A DNA stretch of 64,000 nt from Lepus europaeus (GCF_033115175.1 NC_084833.1:53530716-53594715); one strand, 5' to 3'. Positions 20,711-31,679 are shown, counted from the stretch's first letter. Program-made: numbers and translations. The notes: generated by a model not told the origin, from the sequence alone.

Positions 20711-23700
20711 TACCCAAGGTGTTAAGTCTGTTTTATGTTACAGTACAAAAAGTGTCAACTTTGCTAAGTTACCCTCTGTTGCCTGGGCTCCTGAATAATG
20801 TCAGTCCTCTAAAAATTCATGTTCATGATTCTTTCTCTCAGAGACAGCCTAAGAAGGTGAGCATGAGAGTGAATCTAAACAACTAGGCAGAACCAATGGC
20901 GCCTCTTGCATAACAGGCAGCCAAGGAGTTTGGATCAAGTGTGCAGCAAGTGACTGATAAAGGAATATTTTCTTTGTTTCAAAGACAGTGTACTTCTGCT
21001 CTCTACAGAAGGAAAAAATTTCTGCCAGTTGTTCTAAATGGACAAAGGAGAACCTAGGAACCATACTCATTGCAGGGGGATTCTTAGGTTGAAAGCAATA
21101 AAAATTGACTCCGACTACTTAAACAAGAGAAGGAAAGTTATTGGTAGGTTAGCGAACAGCCGTAGAATTGAAGAGAGAGCTGGAAATAAGATCTATGAAA
21201 GACCAGGTAGCAGGGGAGCTCCAGGAATCTCAACTGCAGAAATGCACCAACCTTTCTTTAGGGAACTACCATCCAATGATTTCTATTAAAAACCCATGTA
21301 GGAAAGAACCTGATTGACCTATTGTGGGACATATTCCTACTGCAGTAGTTGCTGATGGGAGCCTGGAGTTCTTAGTCCCACCAAGCCACAGAAAGTAGAG
21401 GAAGAGCTGTTTTACAAAGAAATTGATGTGGGGCAGGCAAACTAGCTACACACTATTCTGTAGTGATTGGGGTGTCAGAAACCAGATTAGTTCATTCACT
21501 CATTTGTTATTAAGTTTATCAACATTTATATTATTTAGTCATGTTGCTATGAGCTGGGTTATACAGATGAAATAAAACACAACGGTTACCTTTGAAGAAG
21601 TTACTATGCAATGTTGGCAGACAATTAAAAAGACACTTGCAGTTGTTCAAGTTATGGCTCCTTTGGCTGCAAGAAAACAAACACATTCAAAGTTATTCAA
21701 GTGAAGAAGCACGTTTGTTGCAAGGATACAGAGCTCTCCCAGAATCCAAGGACATGAAACCAGAGCAGTTGAGCACCAGGGGAGAGAAGAGCAGAAGCAG
21801 CTGGCTGTCTGTGCTTCCTCTCTCTTTAGGACCACAGGCTCTTTTCTCCTCTCAACTTGTTATCAGCTCCATGCTCTTTTCAGTTGCTTCCCTTTACTCA
21901 TCAGCTTGTAAATGACTACCATTACTTTGAATTGACAGGATCTTCTTGCCACCAACTGTCAGCAATCTTGTACGATATACCAAGTTCCCAAGATAGAATC
22001 TGTTCAGCTGCACTCATCTCTTGGTTCAAAGCCACACGCAGACTTCTACTTGACCAACCTATTGACTACTTTGAGGTCAGGGAGTCATTACTGGTATAGT
22101 TCAACATAGCTGTGTGTGTGTGTGTGAGCGAGTGTGCATGTTTTGGGGGCTGGGGGTTGGCAGAGGGGGATATGTAAATGAACTGAAGGTAGGGCAGGTT
22201 CTATGAAACATTTTTTTTTACAACATATAATTGAAGTGAATGAAGAAAATGCATGACTGACATTGAATTAGAGACCTGTTGCATTCATGCTTTGGACGAT
22301 GTTTAGCAGAGAGAAGGAGGGCGAGATGAACACTTGACAAGGGAAGGTGTGGTGAGCATCTATTTTCCTTGCCAATCAAACTCCTGCCTTTGCTTTTGAC
22401 TTGCAGAGTAGCGTGTTTACCTCTGCCCTCCGTGCCCAGAATGTTCTCCTGACCACAGGTCTGGCTGGTTTACCTCGCCCACCAAGCTCGTGACTAGATC
22501 AGGGATGGACAAGTGGCCCAGATTCCTCTGTGACTTGTTATGTAAGCTTCTTGCCAATGAAAGGTTCTTTTTCGTAGCCATAGTAACAGTATGTGCCAGA
22601 CTCCTCTCCATCATCTCCAGTGTCTAGAGGAAGGCCGCTTTATTCTTGAGTCAAATACTTGTAAAAGCAAACCAAGAGATAGAGGAAAGATGACTACATT
22701 GGTAGAACATTTGCATTTGCTTAGGACTGGATTTCTCTAGTGTATGAGCATCAGTGCTTGTTTGAGTAAGGTTTCTGTTACTTGAGACCAAAGAGCCTAG
22801 ACTACTATAAGAGCTTTTGTTTGTTTGTCTAAATTGAAAGGAAACTCAGAATCCTGCAGGACTGGAAAGCAGAGGAGGGCCGAGGAGAGTCCCATTCTAA
22901 TGGAGTTATTGCCTTGGTTTGTTTTCATTTTTTTGGTATACATATACTTTAGACATAGTTATAATCATAGCTTACAAAGTTGGCCACTTAAGGGCATATG
23001 ATAAGCATTCTTCCACAAAGTCACATGACTGTTACAGAATTTATCATGATGATTTTATTGCTTGTTATGACATTGGGAGGATGAAGCAAAATCAAATTAA
23101 TCTTTCCTGTGTTGATGGAGTTTTAAAAACTTTCCAAATTTTCATGCCAACCAGGTGAGGATTGTCACTCATTTTGAGGAGTGAATAATTCCTGGGCAGG
23201 AATTGGAGTGGGCCCTGAGATTGGGAGAGCAAGGTGCTTCTCCCACTCTCAGTGGGGAGGGTCAAAAGGACACGCTGACTTTGGAGACTGGGTGCCTGGT
23301 GCCAGTCACTTTGGACCCCACGTCCTGACGCCATGGGCATAGCAAGGTCCAATGGCTTGGTGTAGAAGTTGGAACAATAACCACGATGACACCCCGCGTA
23401 TGCTAACAAGATGCTGTCTATAGGGAAGCTTCATGCATCTGTCCCCTGTAGACAGTGGCCCTGCGGAGCTTGGTGCTACAACCTGAAAAAATATTGTAAG
23501 TTTGTACCTGGGGCTCCTGGAACGCTACTCCAGGACCCCTGAGCCACTGGGGCCTTAAGTACCTTGAATGTCAACCAGCGCAGGAGTGGTTCATGGGAGT
23601 GGGAATGCTTGTTTCAAACTGAGCCTACCCCAGGCTGTTGGTAACACAGGAGTGGTGCTGTGCCGGGTGACGAGGGTGGCCCGCTCTGGTGGAAACACAA

Positions 23701-23960
23701 CAGGAAAGAAGAGGCATCGGTCACACGGTCAGGGTGAAGTATCGCAGTGATTTTCCTACCCCCTGGACAAGCGGCAGCATGCATGCAGCAAACTGAATTT
23801 GTGTTGGGCCTTGCTTCTAAACATGTCTTGGAATTTCTAGAAATGACTTGAGGGGGAGAATCTCCCAGTAAGAATAGGCTGCTATGATTGGAATGTGATT
23901 TCAAAAGTAATTTAATTTGCATAATAAAAGTAAAATGACTATTTTGTTCCTGAAGCTGCT
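20711..23960. other. intergenic sequence with weak old-repeat traces
   Basis: No gene seen. AACAAGAGAAGGAAAGTTAT near 21125 and CAAGTGAAGAAGCACGTTTG near 21700 look like two copies of one ancient LTR-type repeat, but I cannot name it. The longest frame (21592-21915, 107 codons) lies inside the second copy. A (TG)8 run is at 22111-22126. Confidence 0.4.
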
Positions 23961-23964
23961 ATCA

Positions 23965-24310
23965 TTTTAAAAATCAGCTTTATTTGGATATAATTTATAT
24001 ACAATAAAATTCACTCAATTTTAGATGTACAATTCCATAAGCCTGTAACAACTACTGAACTGCTGTCAGTGTACGTTTGCTTTTTCTAGGACTTCATGTC
24101 TTTTTTAAAACTTTCCATCTTGAAATAGTTATGGGTTCATTGAAAATAGCAAAGTGATACATAGGGACGTTCCATATATTCTTCCGTCAGCGTTTCCTAA
24201 TGGTAGTATCTTACATAATAATAGTATGAACCAGGAAAGTGATATTGATACAACTCACAGACCTAATTCAGATTTCACCAATTTTGAAGGCAATCATTTT
24301 TAGGTATGAA
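23965..24310. mobile_element. ancient L1M-like fragments
   Basis: AATCAGCTTTATTTGGATAT, CAATAAAATTCACTCAATTT and later AATAGCAAAGTGATACATAG resemble recurrent old L1 segments. Orientation and subfamily are uncertain. Confidence 0.45.
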
Positions 24311-24871
24311 TAGATGCAGTTTTATCACATATTTGTGAATCCACCGCCACAGCCAATACGCAGAAGTATACACATACCTTTTGAAGAACAAAAATTTACA
24401 CTCCTGGGAAAGCACAATTTATTAATCTTTTCTTTTATGGTACATGTTTTTCTTCTCATGTTTAAGAAATCTTTAGCTAATTCCAAGTCAACTAAGCTTT
24501 TCTATGTTTTTTTCCAAACTATAATGTAGTTTTTACATTTAGGTCTATGTTAATATGTGTATGGTGTGAGGTAATGGTTAGGGTTTTTTTGGTGTTTCTG
24601 GTCTGTTTTTTCTATTTTCTATTTTGCTGATTTTTGCTCTTTAATATTTGCTTCCTACTGTTTGCTTTGGATTCAATATGCTTTTCTTTTTCCAACTTAG
24701 AAACTTAGATCATTGATATAATGCCACTTCTTTTCAAAAATAATTTTAATGCTATAAAATTTCCTCTAAACACTGTTTTGCATCCATCTCAGAAATCTTG
24801 ATTTAACATTTGTTTTTAGTTCAAAATATTTTATAATTTCTCTTTTGCTTTCATCTTTGTAACATGGAACA

Positions 24872-25007
24872 CACTCCCTGGCCACAGCAGAGAGCTGGCC
24901 TGGAAGAGGGGCAACCGGGACAGGATCGGTGCCCCGACCGGGACTAGAACCCGGTGTGCCGGCGCCACAAGGCGGAGGATTAGCCTAGTGAGCCGCGGCG
25001 CCGGCCC
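24872..25007 (-). mobile_element. C-repeat (CSINE2-like) head-only fragment
   Basis: Only the 5' half of a reverse-oriented element remains (GGCCACAGCAGAGAGCTGGC to GCGGCGCCGGCCC). The CT-rich body and A-tail are missing. SINE copies usually lose the 5' end, so a later deletion is likelier than truncated insertion. The flanks CATCTTTGTAACAT and CATTTGTAAACAT may be decayed target duplications. Confidence 0.85.
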
Positions 25008-25179
25008 ATTTGTAAACATATTGTTAATTCCCAAATATTTGGGGATTTGCCTGATATCTTTATGTAATGACTTCTAATTTAATTCCATTGTGATCAAACA
25101 ACATACCTTTTATATAAATTAGACATTTTAAAACTTACAGAGGATTTTTTATGGTCCAGAGTGTACTCTGTCTTGATAA

Positions 25180-25531
25180 TTTTTTTTTAAAATTTTTATT
25201 TATTTATTTATTTTTAAAATTTTTTTGACAGGCAGAATGGACAGTGAGAGAGAGAGACAGAGATAAAGGTCTTCCTTTTGCCGTTGGTTCACCCTCCAAT
25301 GGCTGCCGCTGCCAGCGTGCTACAGCCGGCGCACCGCGCTGATCCGATGGCAGGAGCCAGGTGCTTCTCCTGGTCTCCCATGCGGGTGCAGGGCCCAAGC
25401 ACTTGGGCCACCCTCCACTGCCTTCCCGGGCCATAGCAGAGAGCTGGCCTGGAAGAGGGGCAACCGGGACTAGAACCCGGTGTGCCGGCGCCGCAAGGTG
25501 GAGGATTAGCCTAGTGAGCCGCGGTGCACGC
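25180..25531 (-). mobile_element. C-repeat (CSINE2-like) with 16-bp TSD and internal deletion
   Basis: Reverse element flanked by the perfect 16-bp repeat TACTCTGTCTTGATAA at 25164-25179 and 25532-25547. Compared with the copies at 18.4 and 24.9 kb it lacks about 24 bp between two ACCGGGAC repeats in the head. Confidence 0.95.
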
Positions 25532-25767
25532 TACTCTGTCTTGATAAATGTTGTATGTGTTTATGTATTCTCCTGTTGTTGATCTAAGTGTTCTATAGGC
25601 ATCAGGTCCTGTCCATTCAAGTTGTCTGCATCCTTAGTGATCCTCATCAAGTTGTTCAGTTAATGAGAGGATACCAAGATGTGCAACTGCAAATGTGGCC
25701 TTGTCTATTTCTCTCTTCAGTTCCACCAACTTTTACTTCATTTTGTTGAGGCTCAGTTATTAATTGT

Positions 25768-26025
25768 ATAGAGATACCTGCATTCCCATGTTTATTACAG
25801 CCCAATTCACACTTGCAAAGACATGGAATCAACCCACATGTCCAACTAATGACTGGATTAAAAGAAGTTGTATATATGCATAATGGAATATAACTAAGCC
25901 ATAAAAAGATGAAATCCCAACATTTGCAGAAAAATGGATGGAACTGAAGCTCATTATGCTAACTGAAATAAGCCAGGTACAGAAAGACAAATTCCACACA
26001 TTTCTCTCATATGTGGAAGTTTACA
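25768..26025 (+). mobile_element. L1 ORF2 3' end fragment
   Basis: Forward L1 sequence: CCCATGTTTATTACAGCCCA, AAAGACATGGAATCAACCCA, AATGGAATATAACTAAGCCA, GGATGGAACTGAAGCTCATT and GAAATAAGCCAGGTACAGAA. It lies opposite in orientation to the L1 just upstream. An (AC/GT)n tract follows at about 26028-26045. Confidence 0.7.
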
Positions 26026-26177
26026 TATGTGTGTGTGTGTGTGTTTGTATGGATATATAGTATAGCATGCATGGATGCCATATTTTGGTAGATATTTATA
26101 AACATTGTCATATATACATGTATACATGTCTACTTTTTTATATGGATGAATCCAAATCTACCACATGGTATTTATTT

Positions 26178-26240
26178 TCTTTTTTAAACTTTATTTATTT
26201 GTTTTTATTTGAAAGGCAGAGCAAGATAGAGATTTTCCAT
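26178..26240 (-). mobile_element. C-repeat tail fragment
   Basis: TTTTTTAAACTTTATTTATT and TTTATTTGAAAGGCAGAGCA are the 3' end of a reverse CSINE; the rest is missing. Confidence 0.55.
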
Positions 26241-26279
26241 TCATTATTTCTTAGTTTCTATTTCTTTTTCTCTTTATTA

Positions 26280-26545
26280 TGTTCTTTTTATGATTCCATT
26301 TGATCTTTTTGTTGACATAATAGTGATATCTGTACTTTGTTTAGCTGTTCATTGTGCTAAAGTTTATAATATATGTCTTTAACTCATCACAGTCTACTTT
26401 CAAATAATGTTATACCATTTCATTTATAATGTAAGAAACTTCTTCCATCTTTGGTACTACTTCTGTTATACTTTACTTCTAAACCTATTATAAATCCTAT
26501 GATATGTTGGTATTATTTTGTTTATAAAATTAGTTAATTTTGCTT
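26280..26545 (-). mobile_element. ancient L1 antisense fragment
   Basis: CTTTAACTCATCACAGTCTA and GTAAGAAACTTCTTCCATCT resemble the reverse of an old L1M segment that normally precedes the 27.3-27.7 kb piece. Confidence 0.4.
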
Positions 26546-26639
26546 TAGAGATTTTGAAAAATGGAAAAATAGTTTTATATTAGTCCACATATTTCTCTTT
26601 ATTGGAACTTTTTTTTGAACAGCCTGTTTGCTTCTCTTA

Positions 26640-26765
26640 ATTTTTAATATTTTTAACAGAAACATCAAAATGGTACATAGTACTGGGGTGCCATGTGATG
26701 TTTCAACACATATGTACATTATGTAACATCCAATCAGGATAAGTATAATTTCATCATTCCTCATA
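26640..26765 (-). mobile_element. L1MA-type 3'UTR end fragment
   Basis: GCCATGTGATGTTTCAACAC, CACATATGTACATTATGTAA and CCAATCAGGATAAG correspond to the reverse of the L1MA 3' terminus. Confidence 0.5.
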
Positions 26766-26819
26766 TTTATGAGGGGAGTTCAGAACGTTTGTAGAAGAAT
26801 GGAGTTTAAAGGTAAATTT

Positions 26820-27168
26820 AGGGGCTGACACAGTGGAATAGCGGGTAAAGCCACCAGCTACGGTGCCGGCATCCCACATTGGCACTGGTTCGAGTCACAG
26901 CTGCTCCACTTCCTATCCAGCTCTCTGCTATGGTCTGGGAAAGCAGTAGAAGATGTAACAAGTCCTTGGGCCCCTGCACCCGCATGGGTGACCCAGAAGA
27001 AGCTCCTGGCTCCTGGATACAGATCAGCGCAACTCCAGCCATTGCAGCCATCTGGGGAGAGAACCAGTGGATGGAAGACCTCTTTCTCTCTCTCTCTCTC
27101 TCTCTCTCTGCCTCTGCCTCTTTATAACTTTGCCTTTCAAGTAAATGATTAATCTTTTTTAAAAAAAG
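26820..27168 (+). mobile_element. C-repeat (CSINE), full length
   Basis: Forward element from AGGGGCTGACACAGTGGAAT through GCATCCCACATTGGCACTGG, CACTTCCTATCCAGCTCTCT and (CT)n at 27085-27108 to the A-rich end at 27160-27168. Confidence 0.9.
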
Positions 27169-27239
27169 TTAAGTTTATTTTTATACAAAAAGTTTTGAAA
27201 GCAATGTATAGGTTTTCTTCATTATAAAGTTACGGAAAA

Positions 27240-27705
27240 TGTGTTAGGAAAAACTATGCATGAATTTCAAAATTTTTGGCGATTAATTAGAACTTGATTC
27301 CCAATTTAGATTCAATTTTTTTTTTTTTTTGGTATCATGTTCCTTCTGTCTGCAGAACTTCCATTAGGACAGCATTGCTGAATGTTTTCAGATGTTACTT
27401 TTTTTCCTGAAAAGATACTTTTGAAAGATAACTTTTGCTAGGCATAAAAATCTAGTTGACAGTTTATTGTCTTCTTGTTTGCACACTTTCTAACATGAAA
27501 TCTTCATTTTTATTTTTGTTTCTTTCTAAATAATGTACCATTTTCCCCTGGCTCCTTGTAAGAATATTTTTATCAGCTAATTTTAAAATATTTTGGTATG
27601 AAGTGACTTGTTTCATTTTTTGAAGATTATTCTCATTGGCATCATGGAACTTTTTGGATATCTGAGTTTGTATTATCAAATTTGAGAAGTTTTAAGCCAT
27701 TATTT
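27240..27705 (-). mobile_element. ancient L1 antisense fragment (left part)
   Basis: ACTTTTGCTAGGCATAAAAA, GTTGACAGTTTATTGTCTTC, GGATATCTGAGTTTGTATTA and TCAAATTTGAGAAGTTTTAA match the reverse of a common old L1 segment. The element resumes after the younger insertion at 28373. Confidence 0.55.
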
Positions 27706-28361
27706 TTTTTTTCCTCAAAGAAATGTTTTATTTAATGAGTACAAATTTCATAAGTACAACTTTAGGAATATAGTGATTCTTCCCACCATACCCGCCCTTC
27801 CACCCCCACTCCCATTCCACCTCCTCCTCTCTCTCCCATTCCCTGTCCCATTCTCCATTAAGATTCATTTTTGATTAACTTTATACACAGAAGACCAACT
27901 CTAAGTAAAGATTTCAACAATGTGCACAGACAGAAAATCTGAGAACAAGCTTTACAGTTAGTTCTCATAATACAACTCATTGAGGGCAGAGATCCTGCAT
28001 GGGGAGTAAGTGAACAGTGACTCCTGTTATTACTTTAACAATTAACACTCCTATGTATGACATCAGTGATCACCCTAGGCTCTTGACATGAACTGCCACA
28101 GCTATGGAGGCCCTTTGAATCCACAAACTCCATCAGTATTTAGACAGAGACATAAGCAAAGTGAAAGTTCTCTCTTCAGAGAAAAGTACATCCTTCTTTG
28201 ATGGCCCCTTCTTTCCACTGGGGTCTCACTCACAGAGATCCTTCATGTAGGCCTTTTTTTTTTTTTTTTCCCCAGTGTCTTGGCTTTCCATGCTGAAATG
28301 CTTTCATGGGCTTTTCAGCCAGACCAGAATGCCTTAAGGGCTGATTCTGGGGTCAGAGTTC
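27706..28361 (-). mobile_element. lagomorph L1 3'UTR, 5'-truncated, with 11-bp TSD
   Basis: The left end is a poly(T) (the reversed A-tail), followed by TTTATTTAATGAGTACAAAT and CCACCCCCACTCCCATTCCA. The right end is CTGATTCTGGGGTCAGAGTT. AGCCATTATTT occurs at both edges, 27695-27705 and 28362-28372, a target-site duplication. About 656 bp, non-coding. Confidence 0.85.
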
Positions 28362-28372
28362 AGCCATTATTT

Positions 28373-28445
28373 CTTTTAATATTTTTCTATCTCCCTCCAT
28401 GTTTCCAGTATCTAACTACACATTTGCTTTTTTTGAAAAACATTG
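28373..28445 (-). mobile_element. ancient L1 antisense fragment (right part)
   Basis: CTTTTAATATTTTTCTATCT and CCCTCCATGTTTCC continue the old L1 interrupted at 27705. Confidence 0.5.
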
Positions 28446-28919
28446 TATATGGGAACTGGTAGACAGTGCCTGGAGACTGAAGAAAGAGACAAGTCCATGA
28501 TAATATAAGGCATAATTTATGGGGGTCTTATGGCAGAACATAGTCTCAGTCGACTGTGAGGCAACAGATCCCTGCGTCCCAGCCGGTAAGGTCTTTGTAT
28601 GTTAATTAGACAAAGTGGGCCACTACTTACCTAAGCACACCTGGGTTTTCTCAAGAAATAATTTTCCAGGCATTAGATCAGTGCCATTCCGTGGTCTGGC
28701 TCAGCAAGGCAAGCCTGACAGGTTATCTCAGTGACTTTGTTCATCCCATCACAGGGCTTGGGATGACCTCTAAGGCCACCTAAAGGAAGCAGGGCCGTTG
28801 TGTTCAAAATGGCTGCAGTCATGCCAAGTTGAGTCCCTACATTTGTTAAACCACTTGATATAGTTCCTGAACATATGAAGCGGTTCTTAATAACCCTGTG
28901 AATCATTGCTTGCTCTTCC
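28446..28919. other. unassigned sequence inside the L1 composite
   Basis: About 470 bp that fit neither the L1 before nor after. GGAACTGGTAGACAGTGCCT at the left and AATCATTGCTTGCTCTTCCC at the right are candidate borders. It could be an LTR or other insertion; I do not recognise it. Confidence 0.4.
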
Positions 28920-29221
28920 CAGCTCATCAGTCATTTCTGGGACTCTTGTCATTGATTTTTCTGGTAACAGTCATAGTTTCCTGTTTGTCTTCATATCTGG
29001 TAATTTTTGATTGGGTGCCAGACACTATGGCTTTTATGTTATTTAGTATTGGATTTCATTGTATTTCTTTTTTAAAAAACATGGCATTGAACTTACTTTT
29101 TACTGGCATGCAGTTACATTTCCTAGAATTAACTGTATCCTTTTCAGGCTTGATATTAAGCTCTGTTAGGGCAGATCCGGGGCAGCCTCTGGTATAGGGT
29201 TCATTTAGGCAATACCCTTCT
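28920..29221. mobile_element. ancient L1-like fragment (left of C-repeat)
   Basis: CTTCATATCTGGTAATTTTT, GATTGGGTGCCAGACACTAT and AGGGCAGATCCGGGGCAGCC follow an old L1M-type repeat. The C-repeat that follows interrupts it. Confidence 0.5.
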
Positions 29222-29598
29222 TCTTTTTTTTTTTCTTTTCTTTTGAAGATTTTTTATTTATTTATTTGACAGGTAGAGTTATAGACAGTGAGAGAGAGAC
29301 AGAGACAGAGAGAGGTCTTTTTTCTGCTGGTTCTCTCTCCAAGTGGCCGCAATGGCTGGAGCTGTGCCAATCCGAAGCCAGGAGCCAGGCGCTTTCTCCA
29401 GGTCTCCCATGTGGGTGCAGGGGCCCGAGCACTCGGGCCATCCTCCCCTGCTTTCCCAGGCCACAGCAGAGAGCTGGACTGGAAGAGGAGCAGCTGAGAC
29501 TAGAACCCAGCATCCATATGGGATGCCAGCGCTGCAGGTGGAGGATTAACCTAGTGCACCACGGCACTGGCACCGGCAGCAGCACTGGCACCGGCCCC
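29222..29598 (-). mobile_element. C-repeat (CSINE), full length with 14-bp TSD
   Basis: Reverse element flanked by GGCAATACCCTTCT at 29208-29221 and 29599-29612. Its head carries a small internal expansion in which GCACTGGCACCGG is repeated (about 29562-29594). Confidence 0.95.
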
Positions 29599-29612
29599 GG
29601 CAATACCCTTCT

Positions 29613-30225
29613 GAAGACTCTGTGTCTTTCTACTTGGGTCGGTGGCAACAGGAACCATCCCAGCCTTGGGTGAGCTGTGGAAGTTGTGCAGCCTGCTGCT
29701 TCCTGGTGGCTCTCTCACTGGCCTCAGGCAGTTTCGTCTCGGCATAAACAGATCAGTGCGCAGCCGCCTGTGCTCTCTCTGCAGCTCCCAGGGGCTTTCC
29801 TTGCACAGCTCTGTTCTCTCTGGAGCTCCCTCCTGCAGACTCCAGCCACAGTGGCCTTTCTGAACTCAGCCTTCCCAAGGCATCAAGATCACCTCGCTCA
29901 TTTAGGATCCTGATCCTCGCACTGCAGCCTGGAAACTGCCTTCAGGGAGTGCGCTAGTGCATTTGTAGGGCTCACTGTACCTGTATCCGTTCTCACAGAG
30001 GCCAGGATCCTGTGCTGCCTTCTGCCCAGTGTCTGAAAATCACCATGTCATATATCTTGACTGGTTCTCTGTTAAAGGTGACATGGTAAATCCCATCCCT
30101 GTACTGTATCATGCTTGGGTGTGAATGCCTGGCAGTACTATTTTTAATGAAAAGAATCAACCAGTAAGTACATATGTGTGTTATAAAACATGAAATATGT
30201 ATAAGAATTAAAATTAAACAGCATT
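29613..30225. mobile_element. ancient L1-like fragment and adjoining unassigned sequence
   Basis: GGGTCGGTGGCAACAGGAAC, CCATCCCAGCCTTGGGTGAG and TCACTGGCCTCAGGCAGTTT continue the old L1-like element. After about 29960 I recognise nothing. Confidence 0.45.
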
Positions 30226-30567
30226 CTTTCTTTCTTTATTTTCAAAGACTTATTTATTTTTATTTGAAAGGCAGAGTTACAGAGAGGCAGAGGCAGAGAG
30301 AGAGAGGTCTTCCATCTTCTGGTTCTCTCCCCAGATGGCTGCAATGGCTGGAGCTGCGCTGATCTGTATCCAGGAGCCAGGAGCCAGGAGCTTCTTCTGG
30401 GTCTCCCACGTGGGTACAGGGGCCCAAGCACTTGGACCATCTTCTGCTTTCCCAGGCCATGGCAGAGAAATGGATCAGAAGTGGAGGCACCAGGATGCAA
30501 AACTGCACCCATAGGGGATGCTGGCACCACAGGTGGAGGCTTAGCCCACTGTGCCGCAGCACTGGCC
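30226..30567 (-). mobile_element. C-repeat (CSINE)
   Basis: Reverse element from TTCTTTCTTTCTTTATTTTC and GGCAGAGTTACAGAGAGGCA to GCCGCAGCACTGGCCCC. It directly abuts the next C-repeat. Confidence 0.9.
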
Positions 30568-30610
30568 CCTTTTATTTTTACACAAAGATTTATTTTATGT
30601 ATTTGAAAGG

Positions 30611-30644
<34 letters not shown>

Positions 30645-30978
30645 GGAAGGAAGGAAGGAAGGAAGGAAGGAAGGAAGGAAGGAAGGGAGAGGGAGAGGGA
30701 GAAACAGAATCTTCCATCTGCTGGAAGGTTTCCATTCATTCCCCTAATGACTACAATGACCAGGGCTAGGGCCAAGCCAAAGACAGGAGCAAGAAGTTTC
30801 TTCCAGGTCTCCCACGTGAGTGCTAGAACCAAGGACTTGGGCCATCTTCCGCTGCTTTCCCAGGCACATTAGCAGGGAGCTGGTTCAGAAGCAGAGCAGC
30901 TGGGACACAAACCAGTGCCCCTATGGGATGCGAGCTTTGCAGATGGCAGTTTAACCCACTGCACCACAGAGCCAGCTC
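30568..30978 (-). mobile_element. C-repeat (CSINE) with GGAA expansion
   Basis: Reverse element with AAAGATTTATTTTATGTATT, (GA)n, then about ten GGAA units at 30645-30685, and a head ending CACCACAGAGCCAGCTCC. The tetranucleotide array grew within the purine-rich body. Confidence 0.9.
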
Positions 30979-31098
30979 CAATTCATGTATTCCTAATTCC
31001 CTGGGCTCCTCTGTTGGAGCCACTGCTACCTGTTTCCTATGTCTTCATCTTTCTTGGTTTATTACCCATCCCCCCCTTTTTGCTGGAGTTTATCCTCA
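30979..31098. other. short spacer between C-repeats
   Basis: Pyrimidine-rich unique sequence, about 120 bp, with nothing recognised. Confidence 0.4.
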
Positions 31099-31396
31099 AG
31101 ATTTATTTTATTTATCTGACAGGCAGAGTTACAGAGAGAGAGAGGTCTTCCATCCGTTGCTTAACTCCCCAGATGGCCGCAATGGCTGGAGCTGCGCCGA
31201 TCCGAAGCCAGGAGCTTCTTCCAGGTCTCCCACGTGGGCGCAGAGGCCCAAGGACTTGGGCCATCTTCTATTGCTTTCCCAGGCCACAGCAGAGAGCTGG
31301 ATCCGAAGAGGAGCAGCCGGGACTAGAACCGGCGCTCGTAGGGGATGCTGGCACTTTAGGCCAAGGCATTAACCCGCTGTGCCACAGTGCCGGCCC
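31099..31396 (-). mobile_element. C-repeat (CSINE)
   Basis: Reverse element from AGATTTATTTTATTTATCTG to CCACAGTGCCGGCCCC. Short CCTCAAG repeats at both ends may be a target-site duplication. Confidence 0.9.
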
Positions 31397-31454
31397 CTCA
31401 AGTAGCTTTTTAATGAGTGGAAGTAATTGTTTTTTCACCTGTTAGTTTTGCCAG

Positions 31455-31615
31455 AAAAGAAGAAAAGATCTGCCTGGGGAAGAGGTGCATGGGTTGGGGA
31501 GCTTGTGATCCTGGTGTTCTGACTTCTCAGTGCCCTGCGCCTTTCTGGGGTATCATGGAACTAATTACTTCTTTTCTGTGTCCCTTCTCTGGCTCCCTTC
31601 ATCTTCCATCCTGAA
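31455..31615. repeat. dispersed duplicate segment, copy A
   Basis: AAGAAGAAAAGATCTGCC, GGGGAAGAGGTG, GTTCTGACT and ATCATGGAACTAATT recur in the same order at 32504-32660. Probably two copies of an old L1-type 3' segment. Confidence 0.65.
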
Positions 31616-31679
31616 GTGCTTAAAATCTCTGTTCTATTGCAAAACTTGGTGGATAGTTTGAGCTGGTGTAGAATTTTAA

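Larger units (their letters stand above)
24400..25740 (-). mobile_element. ancient L1, antisense ORF2 portion, interrupted by C-repeats
   Basis: Reads as the reverse of L1 ORF2: AAGAAATCTTTAGCTAATTC, ACATTTAGGTCTATGTTAAT, TATGGTGTGAGGTAATGG, GCTATAAAATTTCCTCTAAA, AATTCCATTGTGATCAAACA and GTATTCTCCTGTTGTTGATC in order. Two C-repeats split it. No intact frame remains. Confidence 0.65.

Noticed and set aside
21592..21915. 107-codon frame as a small gene
   Set aside because: Lies within what looks like an old dispersed repeat; no domain.
30601..30710. Regular GGAA repeats as a CRISPR-like array
   Set aside because: Simple tetranucleotide expansion within a C-repeat, with no spacers; the host is a mammal.
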